A program made the position numbers and the translations under genes. DNA of 64,000 nucleotides from Vibrio sp. Isolate34 (lineage in GTDB: Bacteria; Pseudomonadota; Gammaproteobacteria; Enterobacterales; Vibrionaceae), in contig NZ_JAKEUO010000023.1 in the NCBI RefSeq assembly GCF_022397915.1, forward strand, positions 1-64,000, written 5' to 3'. Below the pieces are notes generated by a model, which was given only the letters and a program-made list of their open reading frames with translations, was not told the origin of the DNA and ran no database searches. Below are positions 1 through 8,714 of the stretch, piece by piece; within the stretch, counting starts at the first letter, position 1; every line of letters begins with the position of its first letter.

Positions 1-195
1 GGTATTAGCGGTATTAGCCATCGTTTCCAATGGTTATCCCCCACATCAAGGCAATTTCCTAGGCATTACTCACCCGTCCGCCGCTCGACGCCCATTAACG
101 CACCCGAAGGATTGTTAGTGTCGTTTCCGCTCGACTTGCATGTGTTAGGCCTGCCGCCAGCGTTCAATCTGAGCCATGATCAAACTCTTCAATTT
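1..195 (-). rRNA. rrs: 16S ribosomal RNA, 5' end (partial)
   Basis: Read on the minus strand, the first bases give the universal 16S start (AGAGTTTGATCATGGCTCAG, then the GAACGCTGGCGGCAGGCCTAACACATGCAAG region, here at 120-190). The mature 5' end lies near 195, and the gene runs off the left edge of the window, so only about 195 of some 1,540 bases are present. Its leader and promoter lie at higher coordinates, and the operon is transcribed leftwards, away from clpB but on the same strand. Confidence 0.97.
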
Positions 196-715
196 AAAGT
201 TTTGATTACCTAAATTAATAGGTGTGACTCAACGAATACTGACTTCAAAACTAATATTTACCGCTCTTTCGAAAAAGAACAGAAACATGTAATTCTAAAG
301 CTATTATCTTTCCAACAGAAAGATAATGAATTGACTGTGCTCTTTTTGGCTTTCACTTTAAAAAGTGAAATCAAACAGCTCAAGGCTGTACCAAATTGAA
401 TTGGTCACTCAGTTCATTGAAACCAAAGTTGATTCCGAGGAATCTGTTTTACTTCTCTTAATAAAAAAGGAAGATAAAACGTTTTGATATTCATCAACGA
501 GTGCCCACACAGATTGATAGGTTTAAATTGTTAAAGAGCTTTACTTCTTGAGCGTTCCTTTTAGTAAGGAGCCTCTCGAAGTGGACGGCCATTTTAGCGA
601 ATTGGGATTCAGTGTCAAACACTTTTTCCTGCTAATTTTTCAAGCATCTTAAATGCTTATTTGCCGTTTCGTTGCTTTGTTCAAACCGCTTGGTTATCCC
701 TGACAACGGAGGCGC
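196..715 (-). other. rRNA operon leader with hairpins, no gene
   Basis: This 520-base stretch is the untranslated leader between the rrn promoter and 16S. Besides boxA it contains two clear hairpins: ten-base arms at 303-312 and 318-327 with a five-base loop, and eight-base arms at 351-358 and 363-370. These probably take part in 16S precursor folding and RNase III processing. I see no credible coding region on either strand. Confidence 0.7.
529..539 (-). promoter_or_regulatory. rRNA leader boxA antitermination element
   Basis: The minus strand reads GCTCTTTAACA, matching the E. coli rrn boxA (TGCTCTTTAACA) except for its first base. It lies about 330 bases before the mature 16S end, inside the transcribed leader. 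In the family this element recruits the NusB/S10 antitermination complex so that RNA polymerase does not stop on untranslated rRNA. Confidence 0.85.
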
Positions 716-765
716 ATTATAGAGAGAATAATCTTGTGCACAAGCCTTAAAACGAAAAAAAGCCG
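711..765 (-). promoter_or_regulatory. rRNA operon promoter (P1-like) with AT-rich UP region
   Basis: The minus strand shows a -35 of TTGTGC (738-743), a 16-base spacer and a perfect -10 TATAAT (716-721). A GC-rich discriminator GCGCC (711-715) follows, the feature that makes rRNA promoters sensitive to ppGpp/DksA. Upstream of the -35 lies an A/T-rich run (about 744-765) resembling an UP element. I could not identify a second promoter in the leader with the same confidence. Confidence 0.85.
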
Positions 766-800
766 CCACTGGCGAGCGTTCGGATATTATTTAAACAAAA

Positions 801-848
801 CGTTCAAAATAGGTACGATTACACCTTAATTTAAGTAAATCGTACCTA
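801..848 (-). terminator. terminator after clpB
   Basis: Eleven-base arms (810-820 and 838-848) form a perfect hairpin with a 17-base loop. On the minus strand it is followed by TTTT. It lies just past the clpB stop and before the rrn promoter, so it would insulate the two units. Confidence 0.55.
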
Positions 849-863
849 CCGTTCTTGCTTTAA

Positions 864-3437
864 CTATTGGTGAGCAATAATTCTGTCGTTGTTTACTAGT
901 AGTTGTACTTTCTTCTCTGGGTTTATTTTTCCAGCCAGTATCGCTTTCGCTAGCGGGTTCTCAACACTCTGTTGAATCGCTCTTTTCAACGGTCGAGCAC
1001 CATATACCGGGTCGAAGCCAACTTGAGAAATCAGCTTAAGCGCTTTTTCTGATACCTCAAGTTCATAACCATTATCTTCCATACGCTTTTTCAGATGCTC
1101 AAGCTGGATAGAAGCAATAGATTGAATGTGTTCTTGGCCTAATGGGTGGAACACAACACTTTCATCAACACGGTTTAAAAACTCAGGACGGAAATGCTTA
1201 CCAACGACTTCCATCACCTCATTCTTTATCCCTTGATAGTCGAGTGTGTTGAAGCTCTCTTGAATTCTCGAAGAACCAAGGTTAGATGTCATGATCACTA
1301 CCGTATTTCTAAAGTCGACTGTACGACCTTGTCCATCGGTTAAGCGACCGTCATCAAGAACCTGAAGTAAAATATTGAAAACATCCGGATGTGCTTTCTC
1401 AATTTCATCCAACAAAATTACTGAATATGGTTTGCGACGTACCGCTTCCGTTAAGTAGCCACCTTCCTCGTAACCAACATAGCCAGGAGGCGCGCCAACC
1501 AAACGAGCGACTGAATGCTTCTCCATGAACTCAGACATATCGATACGAACCATCGCATCATCACTATCAAACATAAAGTTAGCGAGTGTTTTACACAGTT
1601 CGGTTTTACCTACCCCAGTAGGACCAAGAAATAGGAAGGACCCAATCGGCTTATTCGGATCAGACAAACCTGCACGGCTACGACGAATCGCATTCGAAAC
1701 TACTTCTACCGCTTCTGCTTGACCGATGACACGTTTATGCAGAACACCTTCCATTTTAAGAAGCTTCTCTTTCTCCGCTTCTAACATTTTAGAAACTGGG
1801 ATACCCGTTTGCTTAGATAGCACGTCAGCAATTTCTGCGTCGGTAACTTTATTACGTAATAAGGTCATTTCTTGCATTTCAGCTTGAGTCGCGAGATCTA
1901 ACTGCTTCTCTAATTCAGGGATTCGGCCGTATTGCAATTCAGACATTCGGTTAAGATCACCAGCACGTCTTGCAAAATCCATATCCATACGAGCTTGTTC
2001 TAGCTCTGACTTGATATGTTGCGTGCCAGACAATGCGGCTTTCTCTGCATTCCACACTTCTTCAAGCTCTGCAAAGTCTCTTTCTTTATCAGAAAGCTCA
2101 GCTTGCAATGTACGAAGACGTTTTTCACTGGCTTCGTCATTTTCGTTGGTCAGGGCTTGTTGCTCGATCTTAAGCTGAATGATCTTACGCTCGAGTTTAT
2201 CCAGAGATTCAGGTTTTGAATCAATCTGCATGCGGATACTCGATGCTGCTTCATCAATCAGGTCAATTGCTTTATCTGGCAGTTGACGATCAGAAACATA
2301 TCGGTGAGATAGTGTTGCTGCAGCGACAATGGCAGGGTCAGTAATTTCAACATGATGGTGAAGTTCATAACGCTCTTTCAAACCACGAAGAATCGCCACC
2401 GTGTCTTCAACCGTTGGTTCATCGACAAGTACTTTTTGGAAGCGGCGCTCTAACGCTGGATCTTTCTCTATATATTGACGGTATTCATCAAGAGTCGTCG
2501 CGCCAACGCAGTGAAGTTCACCACGAGCTAATGCTGGTTTCAACATGTTACCCGCATCCATAGAGCCTTCACCTTTACCAGCGCCGACCATGGTATGAAT
2601 TTCGTCGATGAAAAGAATGATATTGCCCTCTTCTTTAGACAATTCATTGAGAACAGACTTCAAACGCTCTTCAAACTCACCACGGTATTTAGCACCAGCC
2701 ACCAAAGCGCCCATGTCTAATGACAGTACGCGTCGACCTCTTAAGCCTTCCGGAACTTCATTATTAATAATGCGCTGAGCCAAACCTTCAACGATAGCTG
2801 TCTTACCTACACCAGGTTCACCAATAATTACTGGGTTGTTCTTAGTACGACGCTGAAGTACTTGGATGGTACGACGGATTTCGTCATCTCGACCGATAAC
2901 AGGGTCGAGCTTGCCTTGCTCCGCTCTTTCAGTCAGATCGATGGTGAACTTCTCTAATGCTTGGCGTCGGTCTTCGGCATTTGGGTCATCAACTTTTTGA
3001 CCACCACGAACCTGCTCGATAGCTTGAGATAATTTTTGCTCAGTAAGACCTAGCTCTTTAAGCAGGTTACCTAAAGGACCTTTATCTTCAATTGCAGCAA
3101 GTAGGAAGACTTCCGAAGAAATGTATGTGTCTTGGCGCTTTTGTGCCACTTTGTCACATAGATTGAACAGAGTACCCATTGCATTCGAAAGCTGAACATC
3201 ACCACCGATACCACTTACTTTAGGTACACGGTCTAATATTTCGCTTAGTTTTGAACGCAGCTGAACCACATCAATGTTCAACATGGTAAGTAATGGACGA
3301 ATCGCACTACCATCTTGATTTAATAGCGACACCATTAGGTGTACAGGCTCTATATATTGGTGATCACGACCTAATGCGAGCGACTGAGCATCAGATATCG
3401 CAATTTGAAATTTACTAGTGAATCGATCGAGACGCAT
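864..3437 (-). CDS. clpB: ATP-dependent protein disaggregase ClpB
   Basis: Hsp100 chaperone that, with DnaK/DnaJ/GrpE, pulls polypeptides out of aggregates through its hexameric pore. The 857 residues match the full length of the family. They show an N-terminal repeat domain (1-145), a first AAA+ module with Walker A GEPGVGKT at 206-213 and Walker B FIDEIH, a long coiled-coil middle domain (about 410-520), and a second AAA+ module with GPTGVGKT near 605. The start has an AGGAAGG ribosome site. A heat-shock promoter lies directly upstream. It follows rluD-pgeF in the order known from E. coli (rluD-yfiH-clpB). Confidence 0.98.
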   Translation of the reverse strand: MRLDRFTSKFQIAISDAQSLALGRDHQYIEPVHLMVSLLNQDGSAIRPLLTMLNIDVVQLRSKLSEILDRVPKVSGIGGDVQLSNAMGTLFNLCDKVAQKRQDTYISSEVFLLAAIEDKGPLGNLLKELGLTEQKLSQAIEQVRGGQKVDDPNAEDRRQALEKFTIDLTERAEQGKLDPVIGRDDEIRRTIQVLQRRTKNNPVIIGEPGVGKTAIVEGLAQRIINNEVPEGLRGRRVLSLDMGALVAGAKYRGEFEERLKSVLNELSKEEGNIILFIDEIHTMVGAGKGEGSMDAGNMLKPALARGELHCVGATTLDEYRQYIEKDPALERRFQKVLVDEPTVEDTVAILRGLKERYELHHHVEITDPAIVAAATLSHRYVSDRQLPDKAIDLIDEAASSIRMQIDSKPESLDKLERKIIQLKIEQQALTNENDEASEKRLRTLQAELSDKERDFAELEEVWNAEKAALSGTQHIKSELEQARMDMDFARRAGDLNRMSELQYGRIPELEKQLDLATQAEMQEMTLLRNKVTDAEIADVLSKQTGIPVSKMLEAEKEKLLKMEGVLHKRVIGQAEAVEVVSNAIRRSRAGLSDPNKPIGSFLFLGPTGVGKTELCKTLANFMFDSDDAMVRIDMSEFMEKHSVARLVGAPPGYVGYEEGGYLTEAVRRKPYSVILLDEIEKAHPDVFNILLQVLDDGRLTDGQGRTVDFRNTVVIMTSNLGSSRIQESFNTLDYQGIKNEVMEVVGKHFRPEFLNRVDESVVFHPLGQEHIQSIASIQLEHLKKRMEDNGYELEVSEKALKLISQVGFDPVYGARPLKRAIQQSVENPLAKAILAGKINPEKKVQLLVNNDRIIAHQ

Positions 3438-3479
3438 GCCAACCTTCCTACTCTTAGATATGTTTATCTTATGCTTAAA

Positions 3480-3508
3480 AGATGGATGCGGTAACGCAGA
3501 TTTTCAAG
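3480..3508 (-). promoter_or_regulatory. sigma-32 heat-shock promoter of clpB
   Basis: The minus strand has CTTGAAA (3502-3508), a 14-base spacer, then ATCCATCT (3480-3487). This compares with the RpoH consensus CTTGAAA and CCCCATNT. The -35 is perfect and the -10 has six of eight conserved positions. It sits about 45 bases before the clpB start, as expected for a chaperone gene. Confidence 0.75.
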
Positions 3509-3579
3509 GGATAAGAATGAAGAATAGAGCTTATCTAAAAATATAAATGGGCTGGATGAGTAGTTGCACTAGTTAGAGA

Positions 3580-4320
3580 TTACTCTAACCAAATAAAAGT
3601 AGCTTGGCGTCCAGTAATACCATCACGGCGATAGGAATAGAAAGCGTCTGAATCTGCGTATGTACATAAATTCGAGTATGTCACTTGTGACACGCCCACG
3701 TTCGCGAGTCTTTGTGTTGCAAGTTGATACATGTTCGCTAGCCATTTTCCTGGTTCAGCTTTGGCTTGAAATGCTAATTGAGCTTGAGGGTCAAAACGAA
3801 CAAACGCTTCTAGCACATCATCACCAACCTCAAACGCATCTTTACCAATAGCAGGACCAAGCCAAGCCATAATTTGATTATCTGAATCTAGGTTTGAAAA
3901 CTTTGCGACTGTATTTTCAAGAATACCACCAGCAAGACCACGCCAACCGGCATGAACTGCAGCGACTTGAGTGCCTTTGGTATCAGTAAGAATGATTGGT
4001 AAACAATCGGCCGTCATTGCAGAACAGACAACACCCGTGGCCGTGGTAAATGCACCATCAGCATCGAGAATTACCGTCGTTGGCTCTAAAACCGTAACAA
4101 CATCCGTTGAGTGAGTTTGATTTAACCAGACTGGTGAAGTAGGCATGTTCGCTTGTTGCTTAAGCCATGCTCGGTTTTTTTCAACAAGCGAAGCATCATC
4201 CCCAACATGCATACCTAGGTTTAACCCTTGATACGCCCCCGTTGAAAACCCCTCGAAACGTGTCGAAGCAAATGCCTTCACGTTTTTAGGCGCATTCCAG
4301 TTAGGGATGATCATTGACAT
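3580..4320 (-). CDS. pgeF: peptidoglycan editing factor / purine nucleoside phosphorylase, YfiH (PgeF) family
   Basis: Multicopper-oxidase-fold 'laccase domain' protein of 246 residues, the usual size. The family motifs are visible: NQTHSTDV near 62, then TADCLPI and VHAGWRGL, which contribute metal- and ligand-binding His and Cys residues. Homologs are reported both to act on purine nucleosides and to prevent misincorporation of Ser for Ala in peptidoglycan precursors, so the exact physiological role remains debated. The gene starts two bases after the rluD stop and is almost certainly cotranscribed with it. Confidence 0.9.
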   Translation of the reverse strand: MSMIIPNWNAPKNVKAFASTRFEGFSTGAYQGLNLGMHVGDDASLVEKNRAWLKQQANMPTSPVWLNQTHSTDVVTVLEPTTVILDADGAFTTATGVVCSAMTADCLPIILTDTKGTQVAAVHAGWRGLAGGILENTVAKFSNLDSDNQIMAWLGPAIGKDAFEVGDDVLEAFVRFDPQAQLAFQAKAEPGKWLANMYQLATQRLANVGVSQVTYSNLCTYADSDAFYSYRRDGITGRQATFIWLE

Positions 4321-4322
4321 AA

Positions 4323-5297
4323 TTAAATGTCGTCTTCTAGGTTTTCGCGAGCATCAACACGTAACGCTTCAGCCATCACAACCATGTCATTTGGCACTGG
4401 TGCGTGGAATTCAACTTCTTCACCAGTAATTGGGTGAACAAATTTAAGCATAACCGCGTGTAGAGCTTGACGATCAAAAGAACGAATCATTGTCGTTAGT
4501 TCTTCAGATGCACCTTTTGGAATACGTGCACGACCACCGTACGCCACATCACCTAGCAGCGGGTGCTGAAGGTATGACATGTGCACACGGATTTGGTGAG
4601 TACGCCCTGTTTCTAGACGCAGACGAATACGCGTATGTTCACGAAAGTGCTCAGCAACACGGTAGTGAGTTACCGCAGGCTTACCTACTTCATTTACCGC
4701 CATTAACGTACGCTTAGTTGCGTGACGGCTAATGCCTTTTTCTACCACGCCACCCGCAGTCATTTTACCGATAGCAATCGCTTCGTATTCACGAGTAATG
4801 CGACGCTTAGCCAGTGCACGTACAAGACGAGTTTGAGCTGGTACCGTTTTAGCGACAACCATAAGACCGGTTGTGTCTTTATCAAGGCGGTGCACAATAC
4901 CTGCACGAGGCACTTCAGCAATTTGTGGGTAGTGGTGCAGCAACGCGTTTAGCACGGTTCCATCCGGCGTACCTGCTCCAGGGTGAACAACAAAGTCGCG
5001 AGGCTTGTTGATAACCAATAAGTCGTCATCTTCGTAAACAATGTCTAGAGGAATGTCTTGTGCTTCCCAGCGCTCTTCATCTGCAAGTTCAGCTTGCAAG
5101 ATGATCTCTTCACCGCCCAAAACCTTAACGCGCGGCTTAGTGATAACTTCGCCATCCACTTGGATTTTGCCGTCAAGAAGCCACTCTTTAATACGAGAGC
5201 GAGAAAAATCGGTAAATAGTTCAGCGACAGCTTGGTCTAAACGTTGACCTAACTGGCTGCTTTTTACTGTGTCTGTTAATGTGATCTGCTGAGCCAT
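4323..5297 (-). CDS. rluD: 23S rRNA pseudouridine(1911/1915/1917) synthase RluD
   Basis: Makes the three conserved pseudouridines in helix 69 of 23S rRNA. The 324 residues contain an N-terminal S4 RNA-binding domain (about 15-75) and the RluA-family catalytic domain. The HRLDKDTTG motif places the catalytic Asp at residue 139, and RLETGRTHQIRVH follows. It is the first gene of the leftward rluD-pgeF unit and is divergent from bamD with about 137 bases between them, as in E. coli. Confidence 0.97.
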   Translation of the reverse strand: MAQQITLTDTVKSSQLGQRLDQAVAELFTDFSRSRIKEWLLDGKIQVDGEVITKPRVKVLGGEEIILQAELADEERWEAQDIPLDIVYEDDDLLVINKPRDFVVHPGAGTPDGTVLNALLHHYPQIAEVPRAGIVHRLDKDTTGLMVVAKTVPAQTRLVRALAKRRITREYEAIAIGKMTAGGVVEKGISRHATKRTLMAVNEVGKPAVTHYRVAEHFREHTRIRLRLETGRTHQIRVHMSYLQHPLLGDVAYGGRARIPKGASEELTTMIRSFDRQALHAVMLKFVHPITGEEVEFHAPVPNDMVVMAEALRVDARENLEDDI

Positions 5298-5434
5298 ATC
5301 GAACTTTTTTAAAAACCGTGAGACTAATACCCATTAGTATGGATAAAATAGAATAATTGCATCATTGTATCTGTTACTGGTTAGAAAGTAACGGAAGCTT
5401 ACGAAATATTTAATTCAAGGAATCGACGCCTGAC

Positions 5435-6163
5435 ATGAAACACCTTACTTTATCGGGTCTATTAGCCGTATCACTCTTGGTTGGTTGTTCAAGTAATGAA
5501 GAGATAGTGCCAGATGTACCACCATCGGTTCTCTACTCTGACGCTCAAGAATCACTGCAGAGCGGTAGCTGGCTTTCTGCAATCGAAAAGCTAGAAGCAC
5601 TAGACTCTCGTTACCCATTCGGCGCCTATTCTGAGCAAGTACAGCTCGATCTGATTTACGCTTACTACAAAAATGATGACTTGGCGCTTGGCCTTGCGAC
5701 CATTTCACGATTCCTGCGTTTAAACCCTACTCACGAGAAACAGGACTGGGTTCTTTACATGCGCGGCCTAACGCACATGGCACAAGATCGAAACTTCATG
5801 CACGATATTTTAAATATCGACCGTAGCGACCGAGATCCAGAACCAGTGAAGCTTGCTTTTGCTGACTTTAAGCGACTACTTGAGCGTTTCCCCGCAAGTC
5901 CATACGCGGAAGATGCGCAAAAACGCATGTTCGCACTTAAGAACCGCCTAGCAGAGTACGACTTAGCAACAGCGGATTTCTACTTACGCCGTGAGGCTTG
6001 GATTGCTGCAGTAAACAGAACTCAAGAACTGCAAAAGACTTACCCTGACACCATTGCAGCGCGTAAATCTTTGAAAATTCAGCTCGAAGCCTACAAACAA
6101 CTTGGCCTAGAAGATGCGGTTTCAAGAACAGAAAAGTTGATTGCATTAAACCCACTACCTTAA
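5435..6163 (+). CDS. bamD: outer membrane assembly lipoprotein BamD
   Basis: Essential lipoprotein of the BAM complex that binds BamA and helps insert beta-barrels into the outer membrane. The 242 residues start with a signal peptide and lipobox ending LLVGC, with the lipidated Cys at 18. A series of TPR-like helical repeats follows (roughly 28-235, for example the SGSWLSAIEKLEALDSRYPF segment). Length and position next to rluD agree with E. coli yfiO. The next gene is separated by a strong terminator. Confidence 0.96.
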   Translation: MKHLTLSGLLAVSLLVGCSSNEEIVPDVPPSVLYSDAQESLQSGSWLSAIEKLEALDSRYPFGAYSEQVQLDLIYAYYKNDDLALGLATISRFLRLNPTHEKQDWVLYMRGLTHMAQDRNFMHDILNIDRSDRDPEPVKLAFADFKRLLERFPASPYAEDAQKRMFALKNRLAEYDLATADFYLRREAWIAAVNRTQELQKTYPDTIAARKSLKIQLEAYKQLGLEDAVSRTEKLIALNPLP

Positions 6164-6185
6164 TCAACCATTTACATATCAATCT

Positions 6186-6218
6186 AAAAAGCGCGCTAAT
6201 TTACTAGCGCGCTTTTTT
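6186..6218 (+). terminator. terminator after bamD
   Basis: Arms AAAAAGCGCGCTA and TAGCGCGCTTTTT pair perfectly around a six-base loop and end in a T run, 23 bases after the bamD stop. Confidence 0.9.
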
Positions 6219-6307
6219 CATCTACATATCGCAAACTTGATGGTTCGCATAATACACGGTATCTTCAAAAGATAACTTTTAACAAAACATCAACATGGAG
6301 TGTGGAT

Positions 6308-7726
6308 GTGAGTAGGCTGTTATTATTTATCTGGATATCGCTATTTAGCCAATTATCCTACGCATTAGAACTGTCCCCATTAAGCAATAAGCCTTACATG
6401 GGAGACTTGGATGTGCTCAAAACCAAAGGAACGGTTAGAGTGCTCGTATCTGCCGATCTTGGTTTCTATTACATCGAGGATGGCAAGCCAAAAGGCATCG
6501 TGGCAGAAATGCTCTACCACTTTGAGAAAAGCCTTCGTAAGAAACATCCCTATCTCAATGTTCAAATCATCCCCGTGCAACGAGATGATCTACTTCCCTC
6601 TCTAGAGTCTGGCTATGGTGATGTCGCTGTCGCTAACCTAACGATCACCGACAAACGACTACGAACCATCGATTTTTCAGATCCGATGATTAAAGATGGT
6701 AAAGAACTCATTATCACAGGAAAAAAAGCCGAACCTATAACCGAAATCAAGCAATTGAGCGGCAAAGAGGTGTGGATACGAGCAAGCTCGAGTTACTTCG
6801 AGAGTGTACAAAGAGTCAATAAGGAGCTTAACGAACTAGGTTTACCACCACTGCATGTCCACTTTATCGAGGAGTCATTACAAGACTACGAGCTGATAGA
6901 GCTGGTTAACCAAGGTTATATACAAGGTACAATTCTTGATAACCATAAAGCCAAGCTCTGGATCGATGTAATGGAAAACATTCAGGTTCATAACGACTTA
7001 CCTTTGCGAGAAAATGGTCGTATTGCTTGGGCTTTAAGAAAAGACAGCCCTCAACTGAAGAAAGAGATAAACAAATACGTCAAGACAGCACGAACAGGCA
7101 CCCTGCTTGGAAACGTCATCTACCAAAAATACATCGACAATACTCGCTGGTTAGGCCGAGCACTCAATCCCAATAAAGTAGACCGAGTGGCTAAACTCTC
7201 AGATGTCTTTGAAAAGTATTCGAGCAAGTATGAATTTGATCCTTTGATGATGTCAGCTCAAGGTTTCCAAGAATCAGGACTGGATCAGAGCCGGGTTTCT
7301 CATCGCGGGGCTATTGGTGTGATGCAGGTATTACCGAGTACCGCCAAAGATAAAAACGTCAACATCAAGAACATCCATAAGGTGGATAACAATATCCATG
7401 CGGGTGTGAAGTATATGCGCTTTATCAAAGACCGGTATTTTGACGACCCGGCAATATCACCCGACAATCAAATCTACTTTACCTTGGCTTCTTACAACGC
7501 AGGCCCCGCTAAAATCAGAAAGATGAGACAGGTGGCCAAGAAACAAGGCTATAACCCCAACATCTGGTTCAAGAATGTCGAAATCATCACTCGTAAATAT
7601 GTCAGTAAAGAGCCTGTGACCTATGTTGCTAATATCAACCGTTACTTTGTTATCTACAAACAGCTAGCGGCGATTAATGCTACTCGAGAAAACGGAACCG
7701 CGAGACTACTGCAAACCAACGATTAA
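6308..7726 (+). CDS. MltF-like membrane-bound lytic transglycosylase (SBP_bac_3 + SLT domains)
   Basis: Predicted periplasmic or outer-membrane-attached enzyme that cleaves peptidoglycan with 1,6-anhydroMurNAc formation. After an N-terminal hydrophobic signal segment come an extracellular solute-binding-like domain (about 40-275) and a C-terminal SLT lysozyme-like domain (about 300-440). The SLT motif is clear: the catalytic Glu in GFQESGLD, then GAIGVMQVLPSTA and SYNAGPAKI. The GTG at 6308 is preferred over the in-frame GTG at 6302 because GGAG (6297-6300) lies seven bases before it. The domain order is that of E. coli MltF, but the context differs, so it may be a paralog. Confidence 0.85.
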   Translation: MSRLLLFIWISLFSQLSYALELSPLSNKPYMGDLDVLKTKGTVRVLVSADLGFYYIEDGKPKGIVAEMLYHFEKSLRKKHPYLNVQIIPVQRDDLLPSLESGYGDVAVANLTITDKRLRTIDFSDPMIKDGKELIITGKKAEPITEIKQLSGKEVWIRASSSYFESVQRVNKELNELGLPPLHVHFIEESLQDYELIELVNQGYIQGTILDNHKAKLWIDVMENIQVHNDLPLRENGRIAWALRKDSPQLKKEINKYVKTARTGTLLGNVIYQKYIDNTRWLGRALNPNKVDRVAKLSDVFEKYSSKYEFDPLMMSAQGFQESGLDQSRVSHRGAIGVMQVLPSTAKDKNVNIKNIHKVDNNIHAGVKYMRFIKDRYFDDPAISPDNQIYFTLASYNAGPAKIRKMRQVAKKQGYNPNIWFKNVEIITRKYVSKEPVTYVANINRYFVIYKQLAAINATRENGTARLLQTND

Positions 7727-7782
7727 CGCTTTTTGGCATTCTTAGTCATAACAACAAACGCTTGAGAACGGACTAAAAACAC

Positions 7783-7814
7783 AAAAGCCGCATAAGAAAA
7801 CTTATGCGGCTTTT
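7783..7814 (+). terminator. terminator after the MltF-like gene
   Basis: Perfect 14-base arms AAAAGCCGCATAAG and CTTATGCGGCTTTT around an AAAA loop. The next T-rich bases are few, but the hairpin ends in TTTT. Confidence 0.85.
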
Positions 7815-8134
7815 GCTTATAAAATTGGTAGAGGTTTTGAGTGTGACTTCAATCACGAAAGCGTATTGAGTAAATTTTCATCAAGCACTTTCAATAAGCT
7901 GTAAGACGCCCCTAAAAACCGTTTTAATTTTTAGCGAAGCCTTGCCTCCAAGTTATCGTTTTTCATAGGGATAACAAGCATTTTTCGACAAAAAGATACC
8001 AAGACTTGCGTAAGATCACATTTGATTTTAATGCTTACCCCACCCAACAAAAACAAGATCTAGATCACATTCTTTATTCCTAAAAGTCGTAATCTGAAGT
8101 TAACCCATGAGGGATACAACAGAGGAAAACTTCT
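7815..8134 (+). other. upstream region of raiA, no gene seen
   Basis: About 320 bases precede raiA. I find no plausible gene. Two copies of ATCACATT-like sequence (near 8015-8025 and 8064-8072) resemble CRP half-sites, but neither has a good partner half-site. The ribosome site of raiA (AGAGGAAAAC) is at the right end. Confidence 0.4.
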
Positions 8135-8470
8135 ATGAAAATGAACATCACTGGTAAAAACATCGACATTACCTCTGCAATCCGTGATCACATAGAAAAC
8201 AAATTTAAGAAGCTGGATAAATGGCAAGTAGACATCATTGGCTGCCAAGCGAGCTTTAGCGAAGAACCAAACAAGAAGAAGAAATTTGAAGCGGTACTAA
8301 CCGTACCAAAAGGCCAACTTGTTGCTTCATCAATCCATGACGACCTCTATGTTGCCATCAACGAAGTAGAACAAAAACTAGAGCGTCAACTCAACAAGCT
8401 ACGCCATAAACCTGAAGCGCGCCGCGCTGAAAAGCCTGAAATCGAAGAGCTAGAAGCTGAAGTAGAATAA
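8135..8470 (+). CDS. raiA: ribosome-associated inhibitor RaiA (YfiA), HPF family
   Basis: Stationary-phase and cold-shock factor that binds the 30S decoding channel and blocks translation while keeping 70S ribosomes in a dormant state. The 111 residues match E. coli YfiA in length and pattern: N-terminal MNITGKNIDITSAIRDHI, the conserved VASSIHDDLYVAINEVEQKLERQL helix and a basic stretch KLRHKPEARR, followed by an acidic tail. The short acidic C-terminal extension fits RaiA rather than the slightly shorter Hpf. The gene stands alone between two terminators, upstream of pheL-pheA, as in E. coli. Confidence 0.93.
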   Translation: MKMNITGKNIDITSAIRDHIENKFKKLDKWQVDIIGCQASFSEEPNKKKKFEAVLTVPKGQLVASSIHDDLYVAINEVEQKLERQLNKLRHKPEARRAEKPEIEELEAEVE

Positions 8471-8489
8471 GGAAAAATAACAGATTAAA

Positions 8490-8517
8490 AAATAGCGCCT
8501 CAGGGCGCTATTTTTTT
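8490..8517 (+). terminator. terminator after raiA
   Basis: Ten-base arms AAATAGCGCC (8490-8499) and GGCGCTATTT (8504-8513) with a TCAG loop, then further Ts. Confidence 0.9.
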
Positions 8518-8578
8518 GCTTGACGCTCGTAGCTCGCTTGCTTATTGTGTTTAAACATTCATAAAACAATCACTTTTT

Positions 8579-8626
8579 ATGCACACTCAATCTTTGTTTA
8601 TTTTTGACTTCTTTTTTCTTCCGTAA
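8579..8626 (+). CDS. pheL: pheA operon leader peptide PheL
   Basis: A 15-codon reading frame, MHTQSLFIFDFFFLP then TAA. Five of its residues are Phe, three of them consecutive, in the style of E. coli PheL. Phe-tRNA shortage would stall the ribosome on these codons. The coding RNA can pair with the segment just downstream (TTGACTT at 8604-8610 with AAGTCAA at 8655-8661). The competing antiterminator and terminator then follow before pheA. Too short for ordinary gene finders, but strongly supported by context. Confidence 0.9.
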   Translation: MHTQSLFIFDFFFLP

Positions 8627-8629
8627 ATC

Positions 8630-8701
8630 GGAGGCTAAGTCGTTTTAGAAAAACAAGTCAAAAACGAACAAGAAGCCTCCCACACTAGGGAGGCTTTTTT
8701 A
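8630..8701 (+). promoter_or_regulatory. pheA transcription attenuator
   Basis: The terminator hairpin is AGCCTCCC (8674-8681), a six-base loop and GGGAGGCT (8688-8695), then a T run to 8700. The same AGCCTCC can instead pair with GGAGGCT at 8630-8636, forming the antiterminator. When ribosomes stall on the Phe codons of pheL, the antiterminator should form and pheA be transcribed. When Phe-tRNA is plentiful, the terminator forms. Confidence 0.9.
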
Positions 8702-8714
8702 TAAGGACACATTT

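Noticed and set aside
8010..8075. CRP sites upstream of raiA
   Set aside because: Two ATCACATT half-sites are visible, but neither has a TGTGA partner at the right distance.
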